A DNA stretch of 64,000 nucleotides, from assembly GCA_003586115.2 (NCBI GenBank), contig QVOM02000034.1, forward strand, positions 13,920,401-13,984,400. Direction: 5' to 3'. This document shows, in pieces, positions 33,523 to 44,727 of the stretch (within the stretch, counting starts at the first letter, position 1; every line of letters begins with the position of its first letter). The translations under genes and the position numbers were made by a program. Origin of the DNA: Salvator merianae. Its lineage: Eukaryota > Chordata > Lepidosauria > Squamata > Teiidae. The notes beneath the pieces were generated by a model. It was not told the origin of the DNA and did not search any database. It was given only the letters and a program-made list of their open reading frames with translations.

Positions 33523-34749
33523 GTATCTATAGATATCTATAGCTATGTATATGAGAGACTCCTACTGCTGTGACATTTATACTTTGCAGTTTAAAATTTC
33601 TCCTCCTTCTCCTTCTTTTTATTTTAATGGATGCCTGAAGGGAAGAAAGGTGAAGGAGGAAACCATGCAATACAGTTATACTGCAGTGTCTAGACACAGA
33701 ATACTGACTCGGTGGGGAGTAAGTAAAAAGAAAAGATTCAATAAGCAACCAGAAGAATATGGCAACATCAAGATCCAATCAGAGCTATAAAAGCACAGGA
33801 CCATGGTTCTGATCTGCCCTGCTGTATATTCTTTTGTTCTAAGTGTGCTACTTGCCGCTTGCCCTGACATTTATTTTATTTCATTTAATAATGTATAGCC
33901 CACCATTCTCCCAAATGTCCCAGGGCATGACACAAGAATAAAAAGTTAAAATACTTAGAATACTTAGAATAAACTAAAATATATTTAAAATATAACCCTG
34001 CAACTTTGCTATGAGCCTGCTCTGTTCCATGCTTGCTTTGTTGATTTCCTCTGTCTGACCCCTGTGTATAGACTGCAGTGACCAATATACAGTTTCCAAT
34101 AGGCCACTATGGTAAGACAAGGCTCAAGAGGGAAGTCTCCTTTTGAAACTGCAAAACAATAGTTCACCTATATGTGGTTCAGTAAGATCAAAGAGAGGTT
34201 TCAAATAGTCTGCTCCAAAGGGATACTGCTTGAAAGTAGTCTCTGAAGCGTTCCACTCAGTGGCAGCCACTGTCTTTAAGGGCAAGTGTTTGTAATTCAT
34301 GGAAAGCACCTGATTGCTGTTTGTGGGGCCTCCGGGCCTCTGTACTGTTTCAGCAGGTCGCAAACAGCAATCACACACTTTCTGTGGATTACGAACTCAT
34401 ATGATGATAGCACCAAGTGGCTGATCCAGTCTACCCAGGCGTGATGAGACCAGTGAAATTTCACTGGGCTCCTGGAAGGAGCCCTGGAAATGCTCTTTTT
34501 CTGGGTGCCTGGCTAAAATGGCCCTGGCCAGCAGCTTCAAAGCCTGGGAACTTTCCTACCCAGACTCTGAAGTTGGTCCAGGATGGAACTCTACCACACA
34601 GGCCACCAGCCACTGCTCCAGTCTTGGTTTGGATCACCCAATCTGGGCTAAAACCTGTCCAGCACAGTGTAGAATACTGTGTGTGTTGCAGAAATTACCA
34701 AAGACACGATAATAAAGAATAAAGACATCTCCCTGCAATAACAATCTGA
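33523..34749. other. Unassigned sequence with a possible reversed LINE tail
   Basis: At 33866-33945, TTTATTTTATTTCATTTAAT..TAGCCCACC..CCCAGGGCATGACACAAG resembles a reverse-complement L2-type tail with its A-rich end. Elsewhere nothing is recognised; the 101-codon frame at 34417-34722 has no domain. Confidence 0.4.
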
Positions 34750-35022
34750 ACTTTTAAGTCAGTGGTCTTTCCTATGGTGATGTACAGCTGTGAAAGCTGC
34801 ATACTGAATATGAATGAGAGAGAAAATGAAATGACTTTGAATTATGACAAGGGTTGCAAGAACACCTAAATGATAATTCATGAAAGAAATAAAACCTGAT
34901 AATTACCTTGAAGTTATCAGAAACTCATGGTTTGAAGAAGTGATGCGATCAAATTATGAACTAGAAAAAAGAAGATACATTTAGCCAGAGGATAGACAAG
35001 GTGGATGGGTGGGATCAAAGGC
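34750..35022 (+). mobile_element. Old RTE/BovB LINE, C-terminal RT remnant
   Basis: The three-frame translation follows the BovB C-terminus: VVFPMVMYSCESC, then FEL*QGLQE in place of the FELWCWRRLLR block, then MKEIKPDNYLEVI, FEEVMRSN, and finally a RQ.GWVGS motif. The order of blocks is right but stops and shifts are many. A younger BovB lies at 50390. Confidence 0.72.
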
Positions 35023-35377
35023 TGTATTTCCACATATGAAAAAAGCAGTTCAAAACCATCTTAGAAGTGGAAGCATGCATCACTAGTGTTCCCATCCCAT
35101 CTGAAATCCAGATTAAAGCCTTTTGGAAGTGCATTTGCTGGCCTTTAATGTGGATTAGAGGCACCCATGCATAGATGATAGCTCCTTTAATTGGCATTTG
35201 TTTAATGTGTGTGGATGCTTCCAAAAAGACCTCAATTGCACTTGAGCTGACAGCATCTAATAATATAAAACACTATTTAAGAAAAATAAAGCATTGGATC
35301 TGATAAAATAATTTAATTGGCTTTAGAAAGAGGTCCTGTTTTGCCAAGAGAGTTAGTGTTACTTTAGAAAAAGGGAA
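35023..35377. other. Unassigned spacer
   Basis: Nothing recognised. Confidence 0.4.
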
Positions 35378-35379
35378 TA

Positions 35380-35874
35380 CAGTGGTACCTTGGTACTCAA
35401 CTGCCTTGAAACTCATTGAATTTGGTACTCAACACATTTTTACTTTAAATTTTTTTCTTGGTACTCATCATTTATTTGGTACTCAACAAGCAAACTCAAA
35501 CTTGTCGGTGCAGGTTGCCTCGTGATTTGCCACCCTTTCCAGCCGAAACAAAGGCTCACATGTTAGTCATGCGGTAGGTTCAGCCCTGTGCACATCCCCT
35601 TGTGGTCTTATCATGGCTTCTGTGGTCATTTTGTGAATTTAATCTAAGTACTGTACAGGTATTTATTAATTTTTAGGCTTATTTCTCATGTACAGTAATG
35701 ATATACAACCTTATCTTTTTACATATTGCCTTAAAAAATGTGCATTGTCTGGTTTGGGAACACATTATATTTATTTACATTATTCCTTGTGGGATAAATT
35801 GTTTGGTACTCAACGTCTTTGGTACTTATTGCGCCTCCCGGAAGCAATTAACAATGAGTATCAAGGTATGACTG
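35380..35874. mobile_element. Tigger/pogo-like MITE, TA target duplication
   Basis: The left end CAGTGGTACCTTGGTACTCA and the reverse complement of the right end, CAGTCATACCTTGATACTCA, are inverted repeats, with TA at both flanks (35378-35379 and 35875-35876). Ends starting CAGTGGTACCTTGG and a TA duplication are typical of Tigger-type Tc/mariner elements. Extra copies of TTTGGTACTCAAC lie inside near both ends. No transposase frame is present. Confidence 0.9.
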
Positions 35875-35876
35875 TA

Positions 35877-37449
35877 GATTGCTCCCTTTTGGTGGCTGTT
35901 CCTCTGAGGAAAGAACAGTGTGGTGGGTATATTACATAAACACCTGTTACACATCTAAGTCAGTATATTCTATACCGTGTTATTAACATTTCCAGAGCTG
36001 AAGCTACAGATTTGATACATTATTTTCTCTGTAATAAAGGTATATTATTATATTTATATGCCTGTATCAATATCAGACTGTTCCATGTTGAACAATATAT
36101 TGCACATTAAACTCTCATTGTAGTTTAAAGAGATGATTTAGAGAGGACTATAGTTCTATCTCCTTCCTTAAATGCAACTAACTAGGCTCATTATGTAGAG
36201 CTACACTGCACATCTTCAGGCTTACCTTCTGTGGATCTGTTCTTTAAGTACTGAGTGAGAATTCATAAGAGGTATTAGGCAAAAATATCAAACTCTTTAA
36301 GTGGCATGCAACAATGATTTGGAACAGAATTGTAGCAATAAATAGTAACACTTTCTATGACCATAAAAAAGTAGTTTTCTTCTGTCTCCATGTATTATTA
36401 GATCTCTTGTTGGTGTTATATCTCTAACACTTCTTTTTGTATCTTGCTTTTCTTTCTGAGTTATTTAAATCACAGAACAAACACAAATTATGAATTTCCT
36501 CTTGGTTGGGCAAATGGAGCAAGGTAATGTATCTTTGTTTTTCATCATCTACTAAGCATCAGGTCAAATTCTACTAGATAAAGGATATGAAACAGGCACC
36601 ATCTACAGAAGTAGATGGCACGAGTTTTGCCCATCTTCCAGTCAGTGTGTCTACATATCACACATAGAAGACAGACACAATCTGCTTCAAAAGAGCTACC
36701 AATCCGCCCACTGGAAACCTTTCAAAAAAGGGACCTCAGGCTATAGTGGCAGGTGGTATCTATACTATGGTCTGAAGGCAATCATACTTACATTGACCTC
36801 TATATTGTCCACACATAGAATGTGTATCTACTCTGCTCTGCAGATTTTTCTGGTGTGCTGTTGCCCAAAATGGGGGGCAGGAAGCAGTCTGATTTGTGCT
36901 TTTTTCTGTCCTTTTCCAAATAACAAATGTCTTATGGTCACTGCTATGACATGTGAGTGAGATGTGCTACTTTGTGCATAAGCAGAGACAGCACTTTTTG
37001 GTGTGATCAGATATGGTTAAAGGGATACCTTCTGAGTGAATTTGAGGCTCTATGAACAGACATAAAATACCTTAAATAGCCTTACCATGTCCAAAAACCT
37101 CTGAATGTGCACCCTTTTCTCAGACAGGAAATCATAACTCTGAGGGCATCTCAAACTTTAAGTTAGCTTGGGCAGGAAACTGCATTAAAAAAGAAGTGGT
37201 GGTTTCCTATCCAGTGGTCAATAAGTGGGTAGCACCCTTGTAGTCAGGATAGGTTGCCAGACTTGGATGTGAAGATAAGCTGCAGTGTTTCTGGGCACAG
37301 ACAACACTAGACCACATTTCCCAAATTCATCTCACTGACAGTCAGAAGTGCAAGAGTGAGTGCAAACAGAGAAGTCAATTCACAGAATGTCATGGCCACA
37401 CAACTATGCAGATCCTGTGAGAGAAGACTGAAAGAACTGTCAGCACATG
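35877..37449. other. Unassigned sequence
   Basis: About 1.6 kb with no supported gene or repeat. Confidence 0.4.
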
Positions 37450-37484
<35 letters not shown>

Positions 37485-37515
37485 TGGGGGGGACAGAGGG
37501 AGAGAGGGAGAGAGA
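37450..37515 (+). repeat. (GT)n-(GA)n compound microsatellite
   Basis: About eleven GT units pass directly into GA units and then a G-rich AGAGGGAGAGAGGGAG tract. Open frames here come from the repeat. Confidence 0.95.
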
Positions 37516-38236
37516 ATTCACCATCTCAGTGCCTGTATAGCCAATGTGCTTGGATGGCACATGTGAGCAGGGAATTCCCACCCCTTAGATGACCTTAGCT
37601 TCCAGGGAAATTGTAGTATCAATGCTTCAGTTTTAGCTGAAAACAACAGAGAAAGGGAAGGAGGGGTAAAGGAAAATAAAAAGATGTAACTTCCTTCTAT
37701 TTTCCTTCCTCTCTACAAGCTTCACAATATTTCATAATAGCATGGTAGGGGTAACAGCAATTGCTACAGTTTTGCATCATTTCCATGATTTCATTTTCCA
37801 AGGACTTTCATCTTGGTACCCCACAGAAGAAGACAATGTGCTAAGTCTCTATTTGCTCTTTATTCAAAATTAGTCATTAGGGGGCAAAGTAATTCAAAGC
37901 TTATGGGTTCACTGCAAAATGATGTTCCTAAGTGAGACAATTGCTTTCAATGAAAGCTGATCCAGAAAATCAGTGACTATTCAAATTACAAAGATTTCTA
38001 AACTATTTGAACCTCAAATAAAAGTTTGATAACATTTGAATCGGTTCTGAAGACTGCTATTATGAGCACTTTAATGTCATGAAACAAATGCTGCCTATGT
38101 CTAAAATTTTAAAATATAAAAACATTGAATTTATAATAGTTCAATTCATTTTTATTTGAATTTTTATTCCATCTTTGTGGACTAAAGATAATGCATCATT
38201 CTCTTTAACCTTCAAAAATTGTGCAGACAAGTTTTC
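37516..38236. other. Unassigned sequence
   Basis: Nothing recognised. Confidence 0.4.
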
Positions 38237-38538
38237 TATGAAATGTGCATTGGAGTGACTGGTTCGATTTGAACAAGCTCAGCCTGGTTCGATCATTATA
38301 AAATAATAATAATAAAGAACACATTTAAAAACCCTATTTAAAGGGTCAGATGGGAGTTGAATTAAACTAGTTAGAATCAAACCACAAGGTTCAATTTGTT
38401 TGATTGCACACCCCCTGGTTCAGTTTGACTTGAAATGGATCCCTTTTAATAAGGGTGGTTTGGTCCAATTTGAACTTTGTCGAATCACCCAATTCAATTT
38501 GAACTGGATCAAATGCGAATGAAATTTTCACATCTCTA
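38237..38538. mobile_element. hAT-like MITE, family F copy 3
   Basis: It has a family F left end (ATGAAATGTGCATTGG), right end CACATCTCTA and an interior of GGTTCGATTTGAAC / TTCAATTTGAACTGG motifs. No convincing 8-bp flanking duplication was found, so the exact left boundary is uncertain. Confidence 0.65.
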
Positions 38539-38554
38539 CTAGCAAGTGTCTCAA

Positions 38555-38900
38555 TGGGCCTGTTCTCACTTGATGTTAGCAAGCATCTAGCATATTGCTA
38601 GTCAAGTGTGTTCACACTGCAAGTGACCGGAATTGGTATTCAACCACTCCTGATCACTTCTACTGCTGAAGCAGTAAATAGTAGTCTGGAACCTTACCTG
38701 GAGCTCATAGTGAGCTTCAGGTATGGGACCATTCACACTTACCTGTGGTACAGCAGCCATCTTGGGTGTGATCTGCTCATCATGCATGCACAATCTGCTC
38801 ATCACACATGTACAACTGGCTGATCACACATGTGGGCACCTGTTCATGGTGCAGGCCTACCGGTCTCCATGAGCTAGCTTAGCAAGTGTGAAAATGGCCA
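38555..38900 (+). mobile_element. Non-autonomous DNA element, family D
   Basis: The ends TGGGCCTGTTCTCACTT and, in reverse complement, TGGCCATTTTCACACTT are of the same style as families A-C, but the interior differs. It includes a short tandem motif 'CTGCTCATCA(T/C)(G/A)CATG(C/T)ACAA' repeated about twice at 38774-38814. It begins only 16 bp after the preceding family F element. Confidence 0.7.
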
Positions 38901-39715
38901 TTGGGAAAGGGAAACATTTAATGGGTGGGGAAAAATAAAGCTTCATTTTTTAAAAAAAAAACAGACAGTCATCAGGCAGATATTTATAGTTCAGTCTCTA
39001 TATGGATTGATACATGCATTTGGTCATGAGCACACATGGAGGCAATATCAATATGAACAGTCACATTGAATGTGTATATTGAATATGGATAACATATTCT
39101 AGGACCATTATGCTTTCCCAGTGTATCTGGATTATACCCTGGTGAAAAAGCCTTTGCTGGATGTGAGGAGAATATTGGTGTGAGTACAGCATTTGACATT
39201 TGTGTGTGTCAGCATCAATGCCTGTGGGAAAACGTAACTTCTCTGGCATATGGATGAGCACTGCTACTGCAGTCATCTTAGCTGGCATCTGTGTGCTGCA
39301 GACTTCAGGCATGGCATTGTGTGTTTTGTCACTGTTACCATGATAGATCAGCTCTGGGGTCGCTAAGCATGTTATTTTCCTCCATTGATTCTCATTGAGA
39401 AGCCAATTAAGTAAGGTTAATTCCTTACTTAAATCAGTGTAATAGTGAGCTGAGTTGGCCAACCCAATCAATGTAATTTTTCGACATATTGGCCTTAAAT
39501 CAATGAAGGTTTTTAAGTTAAAACATTTTTATATTATTTTATCATATTACAAATTTCAAAGCAGTTTACAAAAATTCAAAACCAAGTTGCAAGCAATTGA
39601 AACAATGGTATATAAAAACAGAATTAAAAACTGAGTGGGGTGTGAAACAGACATTCATTTACATGGGGAATGCCTAGGTTCCCGAAGCTCCGGTTTACTT
39701 TGAAGCCAATTGCTT
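38901..39715. other. Unassigned sequence with a possible reversed LINE/SINE tail
   Basis: A 136-codon minus-strand frame (39061-39471) has no recognised domain. 'CAAAGCAGTTTACAAAAATTC' at about 39556-39577 looks like a reverse-complemented LINE tail (GTAAAC..GC), though too short to assign. Confidence 0.4.
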
Positions 39716-39728
39716 GATTTACACATTT

Positions 39729-39734
39729 TCTTTT

Positions 39735-39812
<78 letters not shown>

Positions 39813-39856
39813 TTTCTTCCTTTCTTCCTTTCTTCCTTTCTTCCTTTCTTCCTTTA
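39729..39856 (+). repeat. (CTTT)n-(CTTTCTTC)n microsatellite, tail of the L1-like element
   Basis: About 128 bp of TTTC units graduating into TTCC/TTTC mixtures. On the minus strand this is an (AAAG)n tail, directly adjoining the target-site duplication, so the microsatellite most likely grew from a retrotransposon A-rich tail. Confidence 0.95.
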
Positions 39857-41561
39857 TTTTATTTTTAGATATAAAAAATTACACTAAATGATTCATGATT
39901 CATTAACTAACATTTTTAACTACCGACTTCCTACTTCTTCCCAGATTTCTTCTATATTTTATACCCCCCAACCACCCATTTCTTTTCTTCTACCAATAAT
40001 CTTCTTTCCTCTTCATTCTTTCAATCCAGCAAACACCAGTCCACTTTTCAGGTCTGCTTTCCAATTCTTTCAGAAGGTCAATAGAGGGTTTCTAGTTTTC
40101 ACAAAAATCTATCCAGTGACTTATTTCTCAGTAAATTATTATATTGTTCTATTCTCAGCAAGCTCTCAAAATCTTCCCATATCAGTTTTTCAATAATTCA
40201 GCTTCTGCCCATTATTCTGCTAAGCCACTTCTTGAATTCCTCCTTTTGACTCCTTCAGTTCTTTTTTTCCTTTTCCTCCAGTCCTTTCCATATTTGAACC
40301 AAAATTTTTGCATCTTATTCACAGATTTCAGTCTGAGTCTTTGTTGATTCCAAATAAAGATTACTTCTTTTACTGTTCACCTCATATATTCCCTTCTCCC
40401 TTGTAAGATTTTTCCCAAGGCTTGCTTCAATGAAAAAGTAGAACCTCAAGCTGTTGCTAGTAGTGACTCATACTGTCTCACTCGAACAACATCTCTCGTA
40501 ACTTTCCTCACAAAGAACGCCATTACTTCCCTTGACACTTTGTCTGTGGTAGGTTCAGATGCCTCTATTTGTATTTCTTGTACCATAAATTTTGTCAGAG
40601 GAATTTCTGCCTTAAAATCATCCAGTTTCAAAGCCTTATCCTTTGTTTCATGAAGTTCAGTGTGTACAACACCTATTTCATATTTAAGGTCTTGTCTTAA
40701 TCTCTCAAAATTTTGCCCCTGATTTTCAAAGGATCTACACAATTCCTGAAAAATAAAGTCCAATTTTTATGAATAGAAATCATTGGATATAATTCCAAGG
40801 CACATCTCTGTTCTTTTGGCTGTTTGTCTTTTTCTAGTTTAAACTTTCTTGTTATCATATTTCACAACATCCCAGATTTAAGATGCAATGATTCAATCCT
40901 CCAGTACACATTCTGCAGCACTTATGAGTTAGTCCTCTGAAGAAGCCATCTAACGGTCATTCACTGTTAAAAGCATTTTTTCTCTCTCTCAGTTGAAGAG
41001 AAACAGCCGGCACCATTAATCTTCCCAACCTGCTTATCTTAGTTGATAAGAAGCAGTTCCAATATATTTTAATGTGACACTGAAGACCCCAGCGCGTTAA
41101 AAAAACAAAACTTTGAATGGTTTATCTATGGATTAACAGCCTTTGCAAATATTTTAGCATCTTGTTGAATTACGATGTTTAAACTTTTGGCATATATTAT
41201 CCAGGCTGTAATTGTAGAGGGTTTTTTTTTCTTAATGTTTATCTTGGGTTTAGTATCTTCATGAATTAAAAGAGGATCGGCTGAACTTACTGCCTTTAAA
41301 GATGACACACAACGTAATTCGGGAATGTTGTTGATTTTCCTCCAGTTCCTCCAGCTCCTTCCGTATGCGGGATGCCCCCGCTGGGGGGGAGACTTGTTTG
41401 GAGCTCTAATGAGGAATCCCTCCACCTCCCTGCCACTCAGGGAGATGAAATCTTCTGACAGAGGGGGTTTGGACTCCCCCCTTTGTCTCCTCACACTGTG
41501 GTTTGCTCAGAGGAAAACTTCCTCTCAGCAACTACATTTGACCATCTTCCCAGAAGCCCCA
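39731..41561 (-). mobile_element. Compact L1-like retrotransposon with both ends and target-site duplication
   Basis: The 14-bp sequence ATTTACACATTTTC occurs at 39717-39730 and 41562-41575 and brackets the element. On the minus strand it starts GGGGCTTCTGGGAAGATGG, like the 5' end of L1 elements with its YY1-type AAGATGG motif. A GC-rich leader and a coiled-coil-like frame (40446-40763) follow. It ends in a long (GAAG/GAAA)n tail (39731-39855 on the plus strand). No endonuclease or RT region exists between the ends, so it is either internally deleted or a natural short non-autonomous L1 derivative. Confidence 0.8.
40446..40763 (-). pseudogene. L1 ORF1-like coiled-coil remnant
   Basis: A 105-codon frame with charged, heptad-like sequence (RSFENQGQNFERLRQDLKYE, then HTELHETKDKALKLDDFKAE) is compatible with the coiled-coil part of L1 ORF1 proteins. 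It then continues with TDKVSREVMAFFVRKVTRDV. The RNA-recognition and C-terminal domains of ORF1p are not visible. Assignment rests on its position in the L1-like element and coiled-coil character; no specific motif proves it. Confidence 0.45.
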
Positions 41562-41576
41562 ATTTACACATTTTCC

Positions 41577-41982
41577 ATTTCACCCTGTTTTTCAGGAATG
41601 TAAGGAAAGGAGATGTAATGATCTAAAAGGGATAAAAAAGGATGGAACGTGCTTTGGGGTAAATGTTGGGATAGGCAACACCTACCCTGGCCTTAAAAAG
41701 AAACCGTATCTGCCTTTTCCATTTATTATAGTGGCTGTGGGGGACTGGAGCTGTAGCCCAACAATATATATGGATACACAGCTGGAAAACATGGCGTCAC
41801 ATTGCAACTGTTTTTACTGGCCATTTTGTAAAATGTATCCATAACCTCAGGCTGTTGTCTGCACAATAGAAAAGTGTCCTGGTTTTATGAGTTCCCTTCT
41901 TCCCCTAGAGAAGTGAGGAAATGTCTCCAGATTTTATGGGCTCACAAGTAGCAGAACAAAATGAAGTAGAGATGGCTTAGAT
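41577..41982. other. Unassigned spacer
   Basis: Nothing recognised. Confidence 0.4.
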
Positions 41983-42117
41983 CTAGAGTGATTCCTCACC
42001 GGGCTGTTTTACTGGACCAGCGCGCAAACTAGAAGCCTCCCTTCTACAGATGCAGAAAGGAGAGTCCTAGTAAGCTTGCTGGTCTGGTATACCTCCCAGT
42101 GTGGAACTGTGTCTAGT
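41983..42117. mobile_element. Short palindromic MITE, family H copy 2
   Basis: The outer arms CTAGAGTGATTCCTCACCGG and, in reverse complement, CTAGACACAGTTCCACACTG match imperfectly. The inner arms (CTGGACCAGC..AAACTAGAAGCCTCCCTT against its partner) match better. TTGCTGGTCTGG is shared with the copy at 15325-15422. Confidence 0.65.
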
Positions 42118-43562
42118 ATTTTAAAAAAGCAGTAGCCCATGGATTTGGATAACAGAGGTTCAGTGAAACTCAGCTAAAGACAAGCATGTGAATGAACCAT
42201 GCTCTGGTTCCAAACAGTCCAATATGGTTTAGCAATATTAGAGAGAGACTTCTAGCCAGAGATTTCTATGATGTCCATTACTCTTGCAGACTTTCTCCAC
42301 AAACTGCCACTGATTTTAAAATCTATTTTTCTGTTAAAAAACTACAATATAGTGCATTTGACTTTAGATGATAAATCACTGCATATCAGAACATCCACGT
42401 GTAAAAGCCAAAACATAACTAAGTTCTGATTGGCTTAAAGATCCTGGATTTATGTATCAGGCCAATGCAAAGAATAACGCTCAGTCATTCATAAAAACTG
42501 AATTCCTCACACCGTTTTCTATTGATTGCCTAGGTCTGCAAAGGCACTTAAAATGTTAAAAACTCTAACATATGCTTGCATTCTAGCTTCTCTAATCAAT
42601 AGATAAACCAATAAAATTCAAATAGGAAATTATAAAAACATAAGAAGATAGAAGTACTTTCCAATGTGAAGTTTCATAGGAGTCTGTATTGGCTGATTGC
42701 ATTACTGGTTATTTCCCTAGGTTGGTTCCGACAAACTTTAGTTTCATACTGAACATTTTTGAAATCATAGCATATTTCTAAATCCAAAGCAATCCAGAGA
42801 TGCCTTTGATAAGATTTGCCTCTTGATAATCTTCTGTCGCATATCCCCATGCTGGCAGTCAGACTGTCACTTCAAGTTATCTGGCAGATCATTTGCAAAT
42901 CTTGTATCCTGGGATACTTATGCAGTAATTTTGTCTCATCCATAACCTTGAAATGGGAGGGAGATGGGGGCGAAATATAGAGTTGGGGGAGATGGGGGTG
43001 CAATCTCATCTGAATGTGCTCCTCCCTTCTTTTATGGAGTTTATCACTTTTTCATTATGGAAATGTTGAAGGGGGTAAGATTTAATATAAACAAGCTAAT
43101 GTAATTTGAGTAAAGTAATAACAGTAAAGCACTTCAGCCTCTTCATTTTATTATGACATCAGTCTTATGAAACAGCGTGAGAATCTGGCTGGGGTGGGGT
43201 AAGATGGATTCTCAACAAGCAAAGACAGATATCTAAGCAGGCATTCTGCATTATTCAAGCCAAAGTTGCCCTCTATGCTGGTCCACCAGCCACTTCCAAA
43301 AAGTATGTTTTGCTACCTGTTGGTGAGATTGCAAAAAAAGTAGTGGTATGTGAATAAACTAGTAGTTTAAGACCCTGATGCATTGCCAGTGGCCTCTATT
43401 TGACTTGGTAAGCACACATTTACCAAGACAGTTTTCTACACACATTCTCAAAACTGAAATCCCATGATATTCTACTTGCTGGCATACATCTTAAGTGATA
43501 GAATAGTGAAGAGTACGAACTGAGAGTTATAAAGATCAGGCATCCTCAGGCAGCTACTAGAA

Positions 43563-43563
<1 letters not shown>
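42118..43563. other. Unassigned sequence
   Basis: About 1.4 kb with no supported gene or repeat. Confidence 0.4.
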
Positions 43564-43631
<68 letters not shown>

Positions 43632-43905
43632 TTCCTTTCTTCCTTTCTTCCTTTCTTCCTTTCTTCCTTTCTTCCTTTCTTTCTTTCTCTTCCTTCCTTC
43701 AAATTTTTGGGTTATATCACATAAATCCTAGTCATCAAGAAATGTTTCTAAATACTAATATTGTTCTATCTTCCAAAGCAGATCTTTATCCAGTAGTTTC
43801 AGTCAGAGTTATTATTAATTCACACACAAAATCCTCACTCTTTTCTCAACACAGAATTTAAAAACTCCCTTCTTTCTTGTGTTTTTCCTGAATCAATAAA
43901 ATTAT
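43564..43905 (-). mobile_element. 5'-truncated relative of the compact L1-like element
   Basis: On the minus strand it ends in a (GAAA/GAAG)n tail (43564-43699), like the element at 39731. Upstream of the tail, 'ACTCTGACTGAAACT..GGATAAAGATC' corresponds to 'ACTCAGACTGAAATC..GAATAAGATGC' in that element, and AGAACAATATTAGTA corresponds to AGAACAATATAATAA, in the same order. It shares only the 3' module. No flanking duplication was identified. Confidence 0.65.
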
Positions 43906-44214
43906 GGTGGCCAGTTTCTTTGGTATAAAGGGACTTTACTCGCCTCTGCTGAGGTCCAGGAAGGAGTCAAAAGGGTCTGACTTTCACATGTTATTGCGGG
44001 ACAGCATAGCCCTCCTGAAATGCTCCATCTGCATAGGATGGAGCATAGTGTGGGATAGGGTGACCAAAATGGTGGCCTATCCTGCTCCACAGGGAGATCT
44101 TGACATTGAGATCTACAGGTGTACTACTGGGTCCATGAGGAACCTCTTTTCGTGGTGCTCCAGGAAGTATCACTGGAAGTCACATGCCATCAAAAAGGAA
44201 ATTCCAAAGACCAG
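43906..44214. mobile_element. Probable DNA element fragment, family K copy 1
   Basis: Blocks CTCCATC.GCATAGGATGGAGC, ACCAAAATGGTGGCC and TGAGATCTACAGGTGTACTA occur in the same order as CTCCATCCATACAGGATAGAGC (abridged), ACCGAAAATGGTACCCC and TGAGGTCTACCAGCATACCA at 53090-53190. The ends are not recognised here, so the boundaries are approximate. Confidence 0.45.
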
Positions 44215-44480
44215 GAAAGTTCATTCCAGGTCTTTGAAGTCTGGGTGCCAGCTTTGCTCCTGGTATGCAGCATTCACACCTACTTCCAGGTGTAAACACT
44301 GTGCTGCATCCCCGTCACCATGGGAGTGGCTGGCCACTTCCCTGGCCACTGTCATTGTGGGTAGACAGCATTCACACTGCAAATGCTGGATGCCCATTTC
44401 TAGGATGTTCCAGCCCTCACAGTGCAAATGGCCACTGCACTGTGAGGGATGTTCCATCTTGGAATACTTGACTGCAAACA
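44215..44480 (+). mobile_element. Family A DNA element, right half
   Basis: It shares TTTGCTCCTGGTATGCAGCA, TCCAGGTGT, GTGCTGCATCCCC, CACCATGG.AGTGG and GTTCCATCTTGGAAT with the right halves of the copies at 2745 and 16257. The left half is missing and the right terminus is degraded. Confidence 0.65.
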
Positions 44481-44727
44481 TTTGAAGAAGGAAATGGCAA
44501 AAACACCCACATGTTCCAAACACCTGCCCATAAAGCAATGGGCCACTGCTGGTGAATGGGCTATTAAAAGCCCCCACGTCTCTGCCCCATACAACACAAG
44601 GCAGGGGAGGTACAGCAGCAGTTTTATGGCCCATTCCTGGCAGTTTTGCAGCTTTGGTGACAGGTTGCCAGAAGCTGTAGAAAATCTGCCAAACATCAGA
44701 TACACTTCCCCCCCCCCCCAGCTTTTT
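44481..44727. other. Unassigned spacer ending in poly-C
   Basis: A run of eleven C (about 44709-44719) precedes the LINE start. Nothing else was recognised. Confidence 0.4.

Noticed and set aside
39731..41561. Processed pseudogene of a host gene
   Set aside because: A long A-rich tail and target duplication fit, but no host protein similarity was seen and the 5' end looks like L1.
43472..43702. Lysine/arginine/glutamate-rich frame
   Set aside because: Translation of the (AAAG)n tail of an L1-like fragment.
43904..44485. 193-codon plus-strand frame, the longest outside the LINEs
   Set aside because: It crosses a family K fragment and a family A element fragment, both non-coding families, and shows no domain.
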